64,000 nucleotides of DNA from Enoplolaimus lenunculus (taxonomy: Eukaryota > Nematoda > Enoplea > Enoplida > Thoracostomopsidae): the NCBI GenBank assembly GCA_030248215.1, contig JASANG010000516.1, positions 152,067 to 216,066 on the forward strand. The letters are read 5' to 3'. Numbering within the stretch: position 1 is the stretch's first letter; each line of letters begins with the position of its first letter. This document shows positions 36,808 to 49,014 of this stretch, in pieces. Position numbers and translations under genes: made by a program. The notes under the pieces were generated by a model that worked only from the letters and a program-made list of their open reading frames with translations, was not told the origin of the DNA and searched no databases.

Positions 36808-37138
36808 CATGGTGTAAACGGATAGTAAAATAACGGAAACGAAAACAGAAACCAATATTGAAGTATTAAAGTGTTGAAGATATTTTATTTTTCTGCCACC
36901 CAAATTGAGACGTGCAAGTTTTCACAATGCTTTTTAAAACTTTAAAGAAAAATGGCGGATGCATCTAAATTTATAAGATTTTGAATTGCATTTCGTAAAT
37001 TTTTAAATAAAAAATTGCAAGATGTATGCCTGATTTATAACTAATTTTGAGCGTAAAATAACAGAATTTCGAGTAACGGAAACGATAATGGAAACGGGTA
37101 CCGATTTTTACTGGAAACGGATATCCGATTACACCTTG
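36808..37138. mobile_element. MITE with GGTGTAAACGGATAG ends
   Basis: Left end CATGGTGTAAACGGATAGTA and right end (reverse complemented) CAAGGTGTAATCGGATATCC are inverted. The interior shares the AAAATGGCGGA block with the copy at 44738, where the end reads CAGGGTGTAAAC. The CAGGG-type start suggests hAT, but no clear 8-bp duplication was seen here. Confidence 0.6.
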
Positions 37139-37791
37139 GCAAGACGTTTAAAATATATGAATGTCATAGCCGTATGCAGCGGCAAAGAGTGGGAGCGGTA
37201 GTTTTCAAACCACAGAATTTTTGTGAAAAATGTAAGGTGCCTGCAGTACAAAATTTTGCATTTGTACCAGGGATCTTTAGTGGTGAAACAATGCAAATTT
37301 TCCAAACAATTTTTATGCAATAGGATTTAAGATATCCGGCGTATATCTAAATATCCGGGATACATAACCGAAAAAATTATCTATCCGAATACCGATATCC
37401 GCCGGATATCTTATATGCTATTGTACAAAAAATATTTTAAAATAGTTTGCATTCTTTCACCGCTAAAGCACCCGAAGCTTCTAAAAAATTCTGCATTTTA
37501 AAACTTGTGATTTTTTAAAACATGACAAAATTAAAAAAGTTCCCTTTACCTTGATATTTATTTAGCGCGATGAAAAATTTGCATCGAAAGGTCGGGGTTT
37601 TTGTTTTTTACGATGACAAAAACCTCCACAGTAAAAACCGTTTAAATTCTAATCTCTACTAATTTAACAAGACATCGAGCCATGTATATATTGATTGAGG
37701 TAATTGTCTGCATTCGCATATGTGTCATTTTAGATTTGAGTAATCGTGTTTAGTCAGTTCCGTCACGGTTGAACCTCCCGTATCCGGTAAG

Positions 37792-38163
37792 CAGGGTACA
37801 ATCGAAGGTCGGCCTCCGGCTCCGGCTTCGGCAGAAAATCGGGCTCCGGCTCCGGTAAAATTTTTGCCGGAGGTTCAGGCAATTTTGGTAGTAAAACTTT
37901 GCATAATTTTCCTAAATTTATCTGTTTAGGGCATTTCGATTGCCTTTTGTCACAATTTTTATGAAAGAATTGCCGAAATTTGGCAGAAAATTAGCATGAA
38001 ACGAAACAACTTTACATTTTGCAGATATTGGCTAAAATTTAACTAATTAACCATTATTTTTACTACTTAATCCCGCCTCACCTCCGGTTCCGGCTCCGAC
38101 TCCGGCAAGTTTCGTTAACCTCCTGCTCTGGCTTCGGTATTTTTCACCTCCGGTTGCACCCTG
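37792..38163. mobile_element. hAT-type MITE with GGCTCCGG repeats
   Basis: Inverted ends CAGGGTACAATCGAAGGTCG and, reverse complemented, CAGGGTGCAACCGGAGGTGA. Flanked by CCGGTAAG (37784-37791) and CCGGAAAG (38164-38171), an 8-bp duplication with one mismatch, as hAT elements make. Inside, near both ends, are CCGGCTCCGG-type hexamer repeats. A further partial copy ends at about 39614 (GTTGCACCCTG). Confidence 0.8.
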
Positions 38164-38169
38164 CCGGAA

Positions 38170-39415
38170 AGGCTGTATGATTGTTGCAAGTGCAATATAT
38201 ACTATTTGCACCAGCTGTCATTTTTAGTTTTAACTTCTAGAGTTGCGTGCTATTGTTTACACTTATGGTTTCGTTGTAGAAGACTTTTAGCTACTAACCT
38301 CACTTTTATATTAGTTTATATTATTTTCGGTGTTTGCAAGTTTACTTAAATTTACACATAACAAGCAGTACCAGCTCGCATTTTGAGTTTATTTATTATA
38401 AAGCCGAGTGGACGAGGGTTCAGAGAAAGCTCAAGGCGGTACCTCCCGTAATTTTTTATGTGTACGCTCTCTGCCAAGCAATGTTTTTCTGCAAATAAAA
38501 AAGCGTTTTGTATTTAACTACATGCATTACATGCGCACCTCCAAAAAATTTTAGGAACCACTGCTGAAAAGGAAATATGCGTTTTACGGTTTTTTGCATT
38601 GATTGTCGTTTAATAGAGGCCTACGTAAACTTATTTTCCATTGCTATAGGAGGATGGAAATTTGTTTCAAAGGGTGTCAAAATGGATGGCCTCATTTGAT
38701 AACGAATCGTTTGAAAACAACTAAAGTGTTCATTGAAATTTTACTGTAACTTTTTAAAGACCATAAGTTTTTCTTCGTGTGTATAGTTTTCATTGCATTT
38801 GAATTATGTATATACTTCATTTTGACTGATCTCTTTTTTCAGTTTTGTTCTGACACCAAACCCATTGAATGTAACTTTTTGTTTCAAAGTGATTTCACCA
38901 TCTCAATTTTTTGCATGACAGGAGTAAAATTTGTGCTTGCAACCGTGACTCCGTATTAAAAACAGATAAAAATTATGTTTTATCCATGTGAATTAGCTTG
39001 TTTTTACAAGAGAACCTGATTGCTTGAGTTGATTCTGCTTTTGGTCGTAAGTTTGTGATCAAAAGGACGTGATTTTGTAAATGATTTATCCGGTATAAAT
39101 GCAAAACAGCTGGAAGTAGCTGCTTGTAACCTACAAAAATATAAAAAAACATAATAAAGTGCAAGTTTAACATGCTTAGTAATTTAACTTTAGCGTTTTC
39201 TCGGTGCATAGTATCGTTACAAGCCGAACCATCATTTACATATATGACTATCACGGTGTAAAGTTAAAAAATACCGAAACCGGAACCGGAACTGAACACA
39301 AAAACTTATTGCCGGAAATTCATTTTTACAAAAATTATTGCTTTTAAAATGTTTAAAATGCTAAAATCCTGAAAGAAATGCAGTAGCTTTAACCGTATGA
39401 TAAATTATGGAGTTT
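38170..39415. other. Non-coding stretch
   Basis: No supported gene. From about 39255 a degraded copy of the GGCTCCGG/CAGGGTGCAAC MITE begins, ending near 39614. Confidence 0.35.
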
Positions 39416-40307
39416 GACAATTCACGCTCACACAATTTTAGAAAAATAATTTAAATTTAATATGACAACTTTTCTTGAAATTTCGAATGAGAAAAATTTT
39501 CAATACCGAAAATACCGTAAAATTTCAGTGAAAAAATGCCGTATACATTATCAGAACCGGATAAGGAAAAATACTTTTTTCCGTACCGGAACTGAAATTC
39601 CAGTTGCACCCTGATAAAAATGCTTTTAACCATATTTGGCGAACGGTTTATTATGTTGCGTGATGGTTTATGCTGCGTTGCCACGTCTAAATTTATAATG
39701 CGAAAAGTGGCAATACCTTAGAATTTAGGTTATTCTACCTTTGTCCGTAGCCACCAGGGAGCGACAGGATACCAAGAAACAATCGGAACCGTATAATCTA
39801 ATATCCGGCCGGAGCCGGAAAGTTAATTCAAATCTTTTATAGAACATTTGAAGAAAACGTTTGTTTAGATGTTTCCAACGCTGTTTGAGGGAGATCAGTA
39901 CGATTTAAATTTTGTACATGTTACTACAACATGTAGTTGCTAAATAATTAGGCAAGTGTTACTTTGTACAAATGTATCTACGTTATGCCGGCAGTTACAG
40001 GAATATTCTAAAATTGCAATGTCAAACGGCTGGCAACAGGGTTCGAACGGCAGTCGAAATGTACCGAATGAAATCGAAAAATCCAGGATTGTACGGCATA
40101 ACGACCAATATGGTAATGTTTTTACTTTATGAAACAGCATAGATATACTGAGTTTTTTATTTTTTAAATGGTTACTAGTACACTAGAGTACAATTAGGTT
40201 TTTCTTAACTTTTGCTGCACTTTTTGCAAGATATTCCGGCAATTTATGTAATGATTTTTTGCATTCGCATAAAGATTGTTTCCTCCAGCACGGTTTCAAA
40301 TATACTG

Positions 40308-40464
40308 GGCCAATGTAAAGAACATGAGCGGAACAGTACTATAAACATATTCCTAAGCCTAACCCTAAGCCTAAGGCTAAGCCACGGAAAAAATAGTCTA
40401 AAGCTTAAGCTTACTCTATTCAAGTTTCACAAAAAACGTTCCGCTTCTGATCTTTGCATGTGCC
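40308..40464. mobile_element. hAT-type MITE with TTAGGC interior (left arm)
   Basis: Starts GGCCAATGTAAAGAACATGA and ends TTTGCATGTGCC. Flanked by ATATACTG (40300-40307) and ATATATTG (40465-40472), a 7-of-8 match. Same family as the 26.6-kb copy. Confidence 0.75.
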
Positions 40465-40623
40465 ATATATTGCATCACCGAATTACGGCTAATTTCCGCT
40501 AAAGCCAAGTAAAATACGCTATCCATCACCGATGTTGCGTTTTCATTAGCTTATTTTGCACGTTCTACAAATACATGGATCAAGTAAATGAAACCCATTA
40601 GGAATACGAAACAATATTTAAAC

Positions 40624-41035
40624 TTTGCATACTTTTAAACAACCAAACTTTGCATTTCAGTTGAACTTCACAGAAATAAAACTCTTCCTATATTCTGTTC
40701 AAAACAATGTAATTGTTACAATCCAGCGATTGATATTGTTGACGGTATTCGTAGTTTTAGATAGCAGTAGTTTACTGTATTTTGAACTTTGGTGTTCAAT
40801 GTGTGTGGCAAATATCTATGCCGATATACTTTGCATACTTTTAAACAACCAAACTTTGCATTTCAGTTGAACTTCACAGAAATAAAACTCTTCCTATATT
40901 CTGTTCAAAACAATGTAATTGTTACAATCCAGCGATTGATATTATTGACGGTATTCGTAGTTATAGATAGCAGTAGTTTACTGTATTTTGAACTTTGGTG
41001 TTCAATGTGTGTGGCAAATATCTATGCCGATAAAA
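40624..41035. repeat. Tandem duplication, 206-bp unit (left arm)
   Basis: TTTGCATACTTTTAAACAAC begins at 40624 and 40830; the units differ at very few sites. The open frames through it follow the repeat and look non-coding. Present in both arms, so it predates the inverted duplication. Confidence 0.85.
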
Positions 41036-41307
41036 GAAAAGTATCCGATATTCGCTTCTGTAGGTATTTAGTTTAATGCAAATACGTTGTATATGTTGGT
41101 TGAATGTGCAAATATGTTGCATATATCGGTTAACTGTGCAAAGTTCTGAACGGACAGTCCATTTTTATTTGCGTTCTTTTTATATCATTTATGTCAGTAA
41201 CTGTTTATTTAATGCGCTATAGATGTTGAAATCTGCAATCCATGTTTGAATGGTAAAAAACTGTCGGTACACCTGTCAAGCATAGCAGCAGTGTGGAAAA
41301 TTACGAA

Positions 41308-42825
41308 ATGAGTTCTGAGGAACATCTATTCTCTCCTGCAAATTTGAATAAAAGTAAGTCATGATCAGCAAAATACGAGGTTAACCTTTAGGCCTTGGCA
41401 ACCGAGAGTAGAAACGGTATTAAAATCGCGATAGAATCCTCGAGATAGAAGCGATCGCAAATCCAAAATAAAAATTTTAAACCAGTACGGCTGCAACTGG
41501 AAGGTTTGTTTTGTGCTGCATTATTAAAAGTGCTATATGTTGACAATTTTGCGAGCAACGCGAACGACAATCCAACCAGAGACATTATTTCCGATTCACT
41601 GGTTCTTTATTAAAATTGAACTTGTCTCTCAGCGCCGGGCATTTTTAGCCGCCCCAACCGGAAAGTACCGGCGGGATTTTCCATTAAAGTTTACACTTTA
41701 GACATGTTCAAAGGCATGCAGCATTTATGCCAATGCCTGGTAAATCATTCAATTTGCAGATAATAGTGGCTTATTTTAAGAACTGCAACACTAAACAGAA
41801 CGCATAAATATGCCATCACTAAATACAGATTCTTCTGTTTATTTGCATATTTTTCTTCAGAAAATTGTAATTCACTTCATGATGTGACAAAGCGACGTAA
41901 ACTGAGCCCACCGTGCATAGAAACAAATATGACGAGTCCACACGACGTTTCCTGTGATTTCGGTAAAGGTTGCAAATTCTCCATAGGGATAACAGCGAGG
42001 CTTACTTTAAAAAATATATAATTGTGCGTATATTTTACTGTTTAAAACATTAAATTGAGTGGAATTTTGTGGCGCAAATCGTATTTTGTAAATTTTTTAT
42101 TATTTCATGATATACTTTGTAAATATTTTACTATTGCAAGACAGACGAGTGCATATAAGTAGTGAATTAAACTTCATGTAACCAATTCATAAAGCAAGTA
42201 AGCGCATTGTCGAATGTAACCAAAACTAATTATGCTAATTCAAAGCAGTTTTGTGTTTGTCGGAAAAAAGTGCAAAGCGCAGTAAAAAATTGTTGCAGAA
42301 TATCAATGCGTGTCACCAAGTTTAGTAAGAAAACGGACACGCGGTGCGACCGTCGATTCGTACACAAGACTTCAAATTGACGGCTTACTGGTGAACGAAG
42401 ACCCAGCGCATCTGTTTTCCGCCGAAACTGCTAACAAGGGGCTGGGTGTTTTTACAAAAATTCAAATAGAAAAAGGAACTCGGGTTGTCTCCTATGACGG
42501 AAATTTAATTTCTAGCGATGCCGCTGAAAAACTGAAACACTTGTACAACACAAAAGGCCTTGGGTCTTTTCTGTTTTTTTTGGAAGAAAGGGGTAAAAAA
42601 CAGGCTATGGTAATTGACGCAACCAGTGACAATGGCCGTCTTGGACGTCTTATAAACCATTCCCGCTGTCATCCTAATTTGAAACCTGTACTGTTTTATA
42701 AAGATGGAAGGCCGTATATATTGTTTCAAGGTATAAGAAATCTATATCCGGGAGAAGAGTTATTGTATAACTATAATGATCGCAGACATAATGTAGTTGA
42801 AGTGAACCCGTGGTTGAAAGAGTAA
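41308..42825 (+). CDS. Gene A: KMT5A-like histone lysine methyltransferase
   Basis: Three exons (41308-41353, 41861-41962, 42299-42825) join in frame to 224 residues from an ATG (MSSEEHLFSPANLNK) to TAA. Both introns are phase 1, with GTAAGT/GTAAAG donors and TTCTTCAG/TTGTTGCAG acceptors. Residues about 75-224 form a SET domain: GLGVF (97-101), RLINHSRC with the N-H-S pocket motif (169-171), GEELLYNYND (201-210) and a C-terminal NPWLKE. The order NGRLGRLINHS ... GEELLYNY ... PWLK is characteristic of KMT5A/PR-Set7, the H4K20 monomethyltransferase; there the tail reads HPWLKH. The N-terminus is shorter than in vertebrate KMT5A, with a basic KRRKLSPP stretch. H4K20 as substrate is inferred by family. 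This arm's copy is open; the mirror copy is interrupted. Confidence 0.88.
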
Positions 42826-44030
42826 CGCAGAGTTTTGCTACGACTATTTGGCAGGTTCGTACCGAGAGCGGGGGGGCGGAGGGGGGGGGCGCCACCCCCC
42901 TAAGGAATCAGTTCATGCGTTATAATTTAAATTACACACAAAAATTACGCCTAGTTTCTCACTCGCTTCGCTCGCAAGGTTGTTACTTGTTCAATTGTTC
43001 AGAGAAAATCATCATAGTCAAATTCTCAACCTGATCCGCTCAAAATCTTGTGCAAAGCTTCACAGGTACGCATGTAGCTTTTCGCTAGCGGAGCCAACTA
43101 GAAGAGCGTGGCCAACCTTTATCTCAGCAAAAAAATTCACTTTGAGGTAGAAACCCAAGGCACGGACATGGCAGGATGCGGGGCCCCCAAATCCAAATTT
43201 CGCGGTACACCACTGGTATTTTGTTTGTCTCGAAATGAGTGCAGTTAAAGTAAACCCGTGGCTGAAAGAATAACGTTAGAATTTAACTACAAGTATTTTT
43301 TGTCTTAGTTGTGATAAGTACTTATACTCGTAACACAACTGTTGTTTGTACTCTTATTGTATACCACTTATGGTAAATTTGCCTTGATCAAACAACACAC
43401 AGCCTGTAGATTCTAAATTGTTACAGCCCAGACATTCGTATAAGGTTTCGGCAATCTGTATATACTAGTAGTAGCGCTTACCTTGATTTGGAAAAAGTCG
43501 TCTTTTACAGAAGCGCAGGCTTTATTATTTTTCAAAACGTTGCCCTATGCACCATATTCCAGTTTTCAGTCTTGTTGCTATATTGGTAAGTGTGTATCAT
43601 GAAATCGTTGACAACAGAAAGTTTTTATTTATGCGTATACGAACATTCGTTTCGAAGACAGTAAATTTTACTTCAAATTTTCGAATTTTGCTTTCGTAAC
43701 ACAACAATGAGCACGATAAATCTATATTTACGAGAAAATAAGCTGTAATCTTGTTAATTTTGGGTTTGATTATTAACCAGGTTTTATTAGCGGTCTGGCA
43801 TTTATACGCTATGTCAGGTGTTATATGCTATTTAACGTTTTTTGCATAGTACGTGAAATGTAATAGATAGCGCTTGAGTTAAAGTTTCTCAAACACGAAG
43901 ACACAATCTGAACGTGTTTTCGAAATTTTTATACAAAAATGGTTGTATTTATAACTCGTCTCTATCTATTACCTATTATATAAGTGTTTCAACTCTGTTT
44001 TCGCAATTGCCGTATTTGGATAGTTGTGCA
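42826..44030. other. Gap between genes A and B, with G-rich stretch
   Basis: 42870-42900 has runs of seven and nine G followed by GCGCCACCCCCC, able to form a hairpin or G-quadruplex. The rest is AT-rich with no gene except the SET-tail remnant at 43245. Confidence 0.5.
43245..43273 (+). pseudogene. Second copy of the SET exon tail
   Basis: After GAGTGCAG the sequence reads on as KVNPWLKE and stop, nearly the same as the end of gene A (EVNPWLKE). It is about 430 bp downstream of the real one. It begins in phase 1, so it could be an alternative end exon, but a remnant of a duplicated SET exon is more likely. The same remnant is in the right arm. Confidence 0.55.
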
Positions 44031-44032
44031 AA

Positions 44033-47000
44033 ATGAGCCGACGAGTATCTGAAACAAACAACAAAAGTATGTTTCAAAATAGGCAAAGTTTTGCAAGAAG
44101 TCAAGATTTCAAGACCAATAGTACACTGTCTTATTTTCAATCAAGCATCTGGAACGCTTTACAAGAATAGAGTCGACATTTTCAGTACTGTTTTGCACTG
44201 GACTTTTTTCAGTTTAATTCTATTTTACGTTTTTAAAATTATAATATTAACGCAGATTTCTGACATAGGATAGTCGTTTTCAGAGTATATCCCTGCTCCA
44301 AAGATCTGAGTTTTGGTGTGAACGAAAGAAAAAACTTTTTTAGACTACCAAATTTTGACTTACTTTAGACTACCAAAAATTAAAATTTTGTTTTGTTTTA
44401 GACTGCCAAAATGGAAATTTTGAATTTTTTGACTTTTTAGACACTGCAGTTTTGGAGTGTGATTCGAGCACATGTTCTTTCGAATCCAGTTCCACCGCTC
44501 AAATGCACATCATCCAGCATCAGGCATCGTTATGCAACAATGACGCCATTGAAGATCTTGTTACCAAAAGAGGTATCAAGCTGGACATAGTGTCCAACCT
44601 CTTTTTGCAATTTTTGTGCAGGGTTTTCAGACTTGTTTCTAACTCCAACGCAAAAAATCCCCCTTCAAATTTTTTTATGGAACGTAACGTCTCTCCAAAA
44701 ACCTGCCAACGTTCATGACATAAATAGTAATTACTACCAGGGTGTAAACGGATAGTAAAAAGAACGTAAACGGAAACGAATAGTGATAAAATAACGTAAA
44801 CTGAAAGGGAAACGGAAAACGGATATTGAAGCATAAAAGTTTCAAAAACGTTTTACTTTTCTGCCATGAAGCGTGCAAATATTTACCGGTATTTTATAAA
44901 TTTTAATGAAAAATGGCGGACGCATGGAAATAATAAGATTTTGGATAAATTTCGTAATTTTTATTTCATTTCAAACAATTGCAGCATATCTGCAACCAAA
45001 AATTGCGACATATATTCGTGATTTATTACTAATTTTAACCATAAAAATAACAGAATTTCCGTGATTTCTATAACGGAAACAGAAACGGTACGATTTTCCA
45101 GTTAAAAATTATTTTAGAGCGCCGGAATACAGAAAACGCTAATCAGCGGTTACAAAACTGTACGAGATTTTGCTCACCTGCAAGAAGACATCAGAAAGCT
45201 AATAATCAAGTGCAATGCGTTACTAAGTCGCCAGTACTCTACTTCACTGGTAGCCACAAATCAAGTACTCAGTCACTTGCAGTGTCACCGATTATTAAAG
45301 AGAAACGTAAACAAGGTATAAAACCACAATATGTTGTAACCATATCATTAACGGCGTTTTATCTGAGCTAAACAGAATGTACTCGCAACGCATTCGAGCT
45401 AACCTTTCTTTTTTGATTGACTCCATAAATTTAAAGTTGAACCTTTGAACTGTTGTGTTCAAAGTTACGTATATGACAGTTCAAAACATGTCTTAACATT
45501 TTGCAGGAAACATATCTCCTAACCAAGTATTAGAGGACTATACTCCCAGAAAAACTCCAGCAGTTCCCTGTGCTCAGAACGGCCATCCGTCGCCTTTGGC
45601 AAGTCGAAGTCGCAGCGATGTCACTGGTAACTGCTTATCATGCACACAACAGTGCGCGGCTAGGTTCAATTCTGATCAAAATGTAGTGCATCACATACAG
45701 AGAATTGCAATAGAAAGTAAACAACATTGCATGGCCGGAAAATCATCAGAATCGCTCCAAACAGTCTGTACTAATAAATATTGTTTTGATTGCGAAGTTG
45801 GAACACCTTTACCAAACCATGCAGCTTCAAATGAACTGGCGGTTATTACACCGCCGCGTCACGATGCTTTGAATGTTACTTTTGCCACACCTACTAAACA
45901 GTGCCTCACGCAAGAGGTACTTGAGAATACTGAAGACGAGATCGAAAATGACTTAGCCAACATATCGCTTCACTCTGAAGATTTTGAAGGTAACACCAAA
46001 AACTTGTTGCGTGTAGAGTTTTCTATTATTAACTCGCACCACCAACACCTTACCGATATTTGCAAAAATTTGCAAAATAAACATCAATTTAACTATTTAT
46101 TCTCGTTTTACTTCCGGCTCTTGCAAATTTTGACCACCGGCTTTATCAAATTTTGACCTGTGGCTCCGGTATTTTTACCTAAGAGTGTACAACTTTTGGT
46201 ATTCCGCATGGTATAATATGTTCCACCACGCCTTGCGTTTTTATCTGACGCTCTTGTTGAGGTCGGGTCGATGCTATCGTAATACTTGTAACCCCCTTAA
46301 ACAAGGGGTATAATATGTTAGAAGAACTGTTTACACAACTGCATACGGACCCCTCTTAAATATGGGGTAGTCCAAAAATGCAACGCGTGCTGGGTGCTTT
46401 CTATTGTACACAAAATGTTTCCAGTTGCACACTACTGTTAAAAGTATCCACTTTTGCTACCAATAAGATGTGTCATAGTACTTGTTGACCACAACGCATT
46501 TACGTGCTCATACAGCTTCAGTCCAGTTCTGCAAATTTTTAAAGAGCTAGCCTTAACGCACCTATGTAGAAACAGACAAATATATGTATTTGCTTTAAGA
46601 TCAAAACGAAAACGCAACAATTCGCGCCTATGTGCAAAATGTTCTGGCAAAAAACCAAGGTTGCGAATTGAAAGATTTTGTTTTTGATAGTCCATATTCT
46701 AGTCCACAATCGGCGGCGACAGTTGACGCGATACCAACACAAAGTATTTATTTTTTTCATAAAATATTATATATACTGATAAGGTTTCAACACCGTTGTT
46801 TTAAACACACTTAAATTTATCTTTAAGGTTTCTCAGGGTAATGATTGAAGTTGGTTAAATTATCACTATAGTTAAGTTTTCACATGGTCAAGCACGAATT
46901 ATTAGGTGATAGTATACAGCACGTCTGTCGGAATTTGCTACCCCAGTCAGATCCAATCTAAAGTAAATGCCTTACCAGCACCAACCATTCAAATAGATAA

Positions 47001-47190
47001 ACGCATTTTAGATAAACTTTTTTGCCTGAATGCCTCAAAAATACTGTAAACATGTTACAATTAAATGTAAAGCGTTTTTTAAGATGAAACTGAACCGTCC
47101 TATGCTGAAATTTATCAACTGAACACTCCGTTGTCTACTCCAAAACCAACGGCGAATGTTGAACCAAGAGTTCCACAGAGAGAGTTTTAA
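44033..47190 (+). CDS. Gene B, SET-less form: disordered SP/TP-rich protein
   Basis: Six exons join in frame: 44033-44066, 44450-44572, 45133-45315, 45507-45989, 46600-46743 and 47084-47190 (1074 bases, 357 residues). Every intron is phase 1 with GT/AG ends (for example GTATGT, GTAACA donors; TTTTGCAG, TTGCTTTAAG acceptors). The protein begins MSRRVSETNNK and is disordered, with SP/TP sites (FCSPARR, AVSPIIKEKRK, YTPRKTPAVP, FDSPYSSPQS, LNTPLSTPKP) and a Cys/His-containing stretch in exon 4. The last exon ends VPQREF-stop. Exon 5 could instead splice to the SET exon at 47612, which has the matching phase, giving about 500 residues with a SET domain. Left arm exon 4 is open; the right arm has one C fewer there. 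No homologue is recognised for the N-terminal part. Confidence 0.65.
44738..45110. mobile_element. MITE with CAGGGTGTAAACGGATAG end, partial
   Basis: Starts CAGGGTGTAAACGGATAGTA; shares AAAATGGCGGA and AACAGAATTTC blocks with the copy at 36808. The right end is eroded. It lies in the second intron of gene B. A shorter fragment of the same family is at about 48.62-48.70 kb. Confidence 0.6.
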
Positions 47191-47611
47191 TACACCTGAG
47201 TTTGGATTGTTAGTACTGATTTACGTTTGTTCCGTTATTTTAAATTGCTTACTAAAATTTTAGTGTGCTCTATGCTGTCACGTGCAAGGCTGAGTCCAAA
47301 CAAATGGAGGGGGTCATTCCTCCATCAGGAAATTTTTCATGCTAAAATGGCAAGACGCCTCCTCTTACAACAAGTTTTATGAACTATCACTTTTGTAAAA
47401 CAGAAATTTATCTTGGCCTCTCGGCTTGCGCAGCTCGCTATGTCTATTCACCTTCTCCAGATAAATTGTGCGACCTCCTGTCAAAAATTTCTGCGTTCTC
47501 TTGCTTTAACACGATTCGTTAAATTGCTACCTTAATATATTATAGGTGAAAGAGTGACGCCTGTGCGCAGGTCAGCTTCCTACGATTGTACCAGCGTGTG
47601 ACGAAAAATAG

Positions 47612-48147
47612 CAATCACTGCTCGTTCTCCGCGTTCATTCATGCAAATTGAGTCGGCATGATGTAACGATTCCATCTCATGAAACAATTAAGCTGGTTAC
47701 TCAAGACCCAGTTTGTTTGTACCGTGCCGACACTGGCTGCGAACGTGGTATTGGTGTGTTTGCTCGTTCACCAATAAAGGCGTACACACCATTACTTGCG
47801 TATATTGGCAAAGTAATTCCGTTTGAAATTGCGCAAAACCGGGAACTAGCGTACGCCCTCAATAACAGGGGCTGTTATATGTCGTCCATCTTTTGCCCAA
47901 AATTGGTGACGTTATGTGTGTACACGCAACTGCTGAAAACTGTGCTAACAGTTCAAGATTAGGACACTTTGTAAATCATAGTCGAAAGCGGCCAAATTGT
48001 GAAGCAGTTATTACGACGGTTTCATCTGAGCCATTTATCATAATAAAATCTACAAAGGATATAAATCCAGGAGAAGAAATTTTCTATGATAACGGCGAAA
48101 CAAGTATTGTTGTTTGTCAAGCCTATCCATGGTTGCAGGACTCTTGA
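47612..48147 (+). CDS. Gene B SET exon: second KMT5A-like SET domain
   Basis: This exon is homologous to the last exon of gene A along its length, including the start: a phase-1 acceptor followed four codons later by S-P. The SET motifs are GIGVFARSP, RLGHFVNHSRKRPNC and GEEIFYDNGE, ending AYPWLQDS; the second aromatic of the usual Y-x-Y motif is Asn, which may alter activity. It most likely belongs to gene B by splicing from exon 5. In this arm the frame is shifted twice by small indels (near 47645 and between Y-M and P-K around 47885). The right arm has different breaks, so sequencing error is a serious alternative to decay. Confidence 0.7.
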
Positions 48148-48149
48148 TG

Positions 48150-49010
48150 CGGTGAAATTTGTCGTAGAAATGTATACTTTACGAGTAATTCATACCATTT
48201 GAAAGGTTTCTCAGCGAATAAACTAAAGCAACTTTAGCAGTATCCAGCGATTGTTTTGTTCCGTTAGTTTCAACTATTTCGTATAAAAGATAACTAATGC
48301 TGCGCTTATTTCTTCCGCCGCGCTACAAATAACTTGATAATCTTATTTACTAATTAGTTTTAATTTTCGGCTAATCTGTGTCGTGGAATGTTGTTTGCAA
48401 TGTAAGAATAACATTTTATTGCATGCCCCTAATTAATAATACGATAAGTCGGAGTAAACTTTTTAGATTTTATTGGATGTTTTGGTCTGAAACATGGCGT
48501 GAGTGATTTATTCGTCACAACTATAATCAAAAATTTACAGGGCTAACATTCATTTGCTGGAGTTTGTACCTTATTGCATTTATCGGGTTTTATAGGTACT
48601 ACTATCATGGCAAAATACGGCAATTTTATTCTCCAGTTTCCGTTAGTTTGACCATTATTTGTTATCGTTTCCGCCAATATTTTTACTATCCGTTCAGCAA
48701 AAGTGATAAGTTTGATACGTGTTAAAGTAAGCTCAATTTACGTATTCGAACGTTGTGAAAGGCTGGTTCAAGCCAGCGCATTTCTGATATCTAACGTGCC
48801 GGTAACATAAAAATGTGTAAACTGTCTTGCTGAAATGTATGTGAACGAAGTTCTAACGGTCCAATAGCAGTTTTGACGTCTCGTATTGAGTATTGTGTTG
48901 TGTTAAAACTTAAAGTTACGGTAGGCAAATTTGTGAGAAAAATTTAAATTGCGGTTGCCATATTTCTGAACAGAATACCAACTTGACCTTTTCCGTTCTC
49001 ATACAATCGA
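48150..49010. other. Gap between genes B and C
   Basis: AT-rich, no gene seen. A fragment of the CAGGGTGTAAACGG MITE family (reverse orientation) lies near 48.62-48.70 kb. Confidence 0.4.
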
Positions 49011-49014
49011 GTTG

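Noticed and set aside
40625-41076. Open frames of 81-95 codons at 40.6-41.1 kb (and mirror)
   Set aside because: They follow the 206-bp tandem duplication, and the reading is of AT-rich hydrophobic type without splice context.
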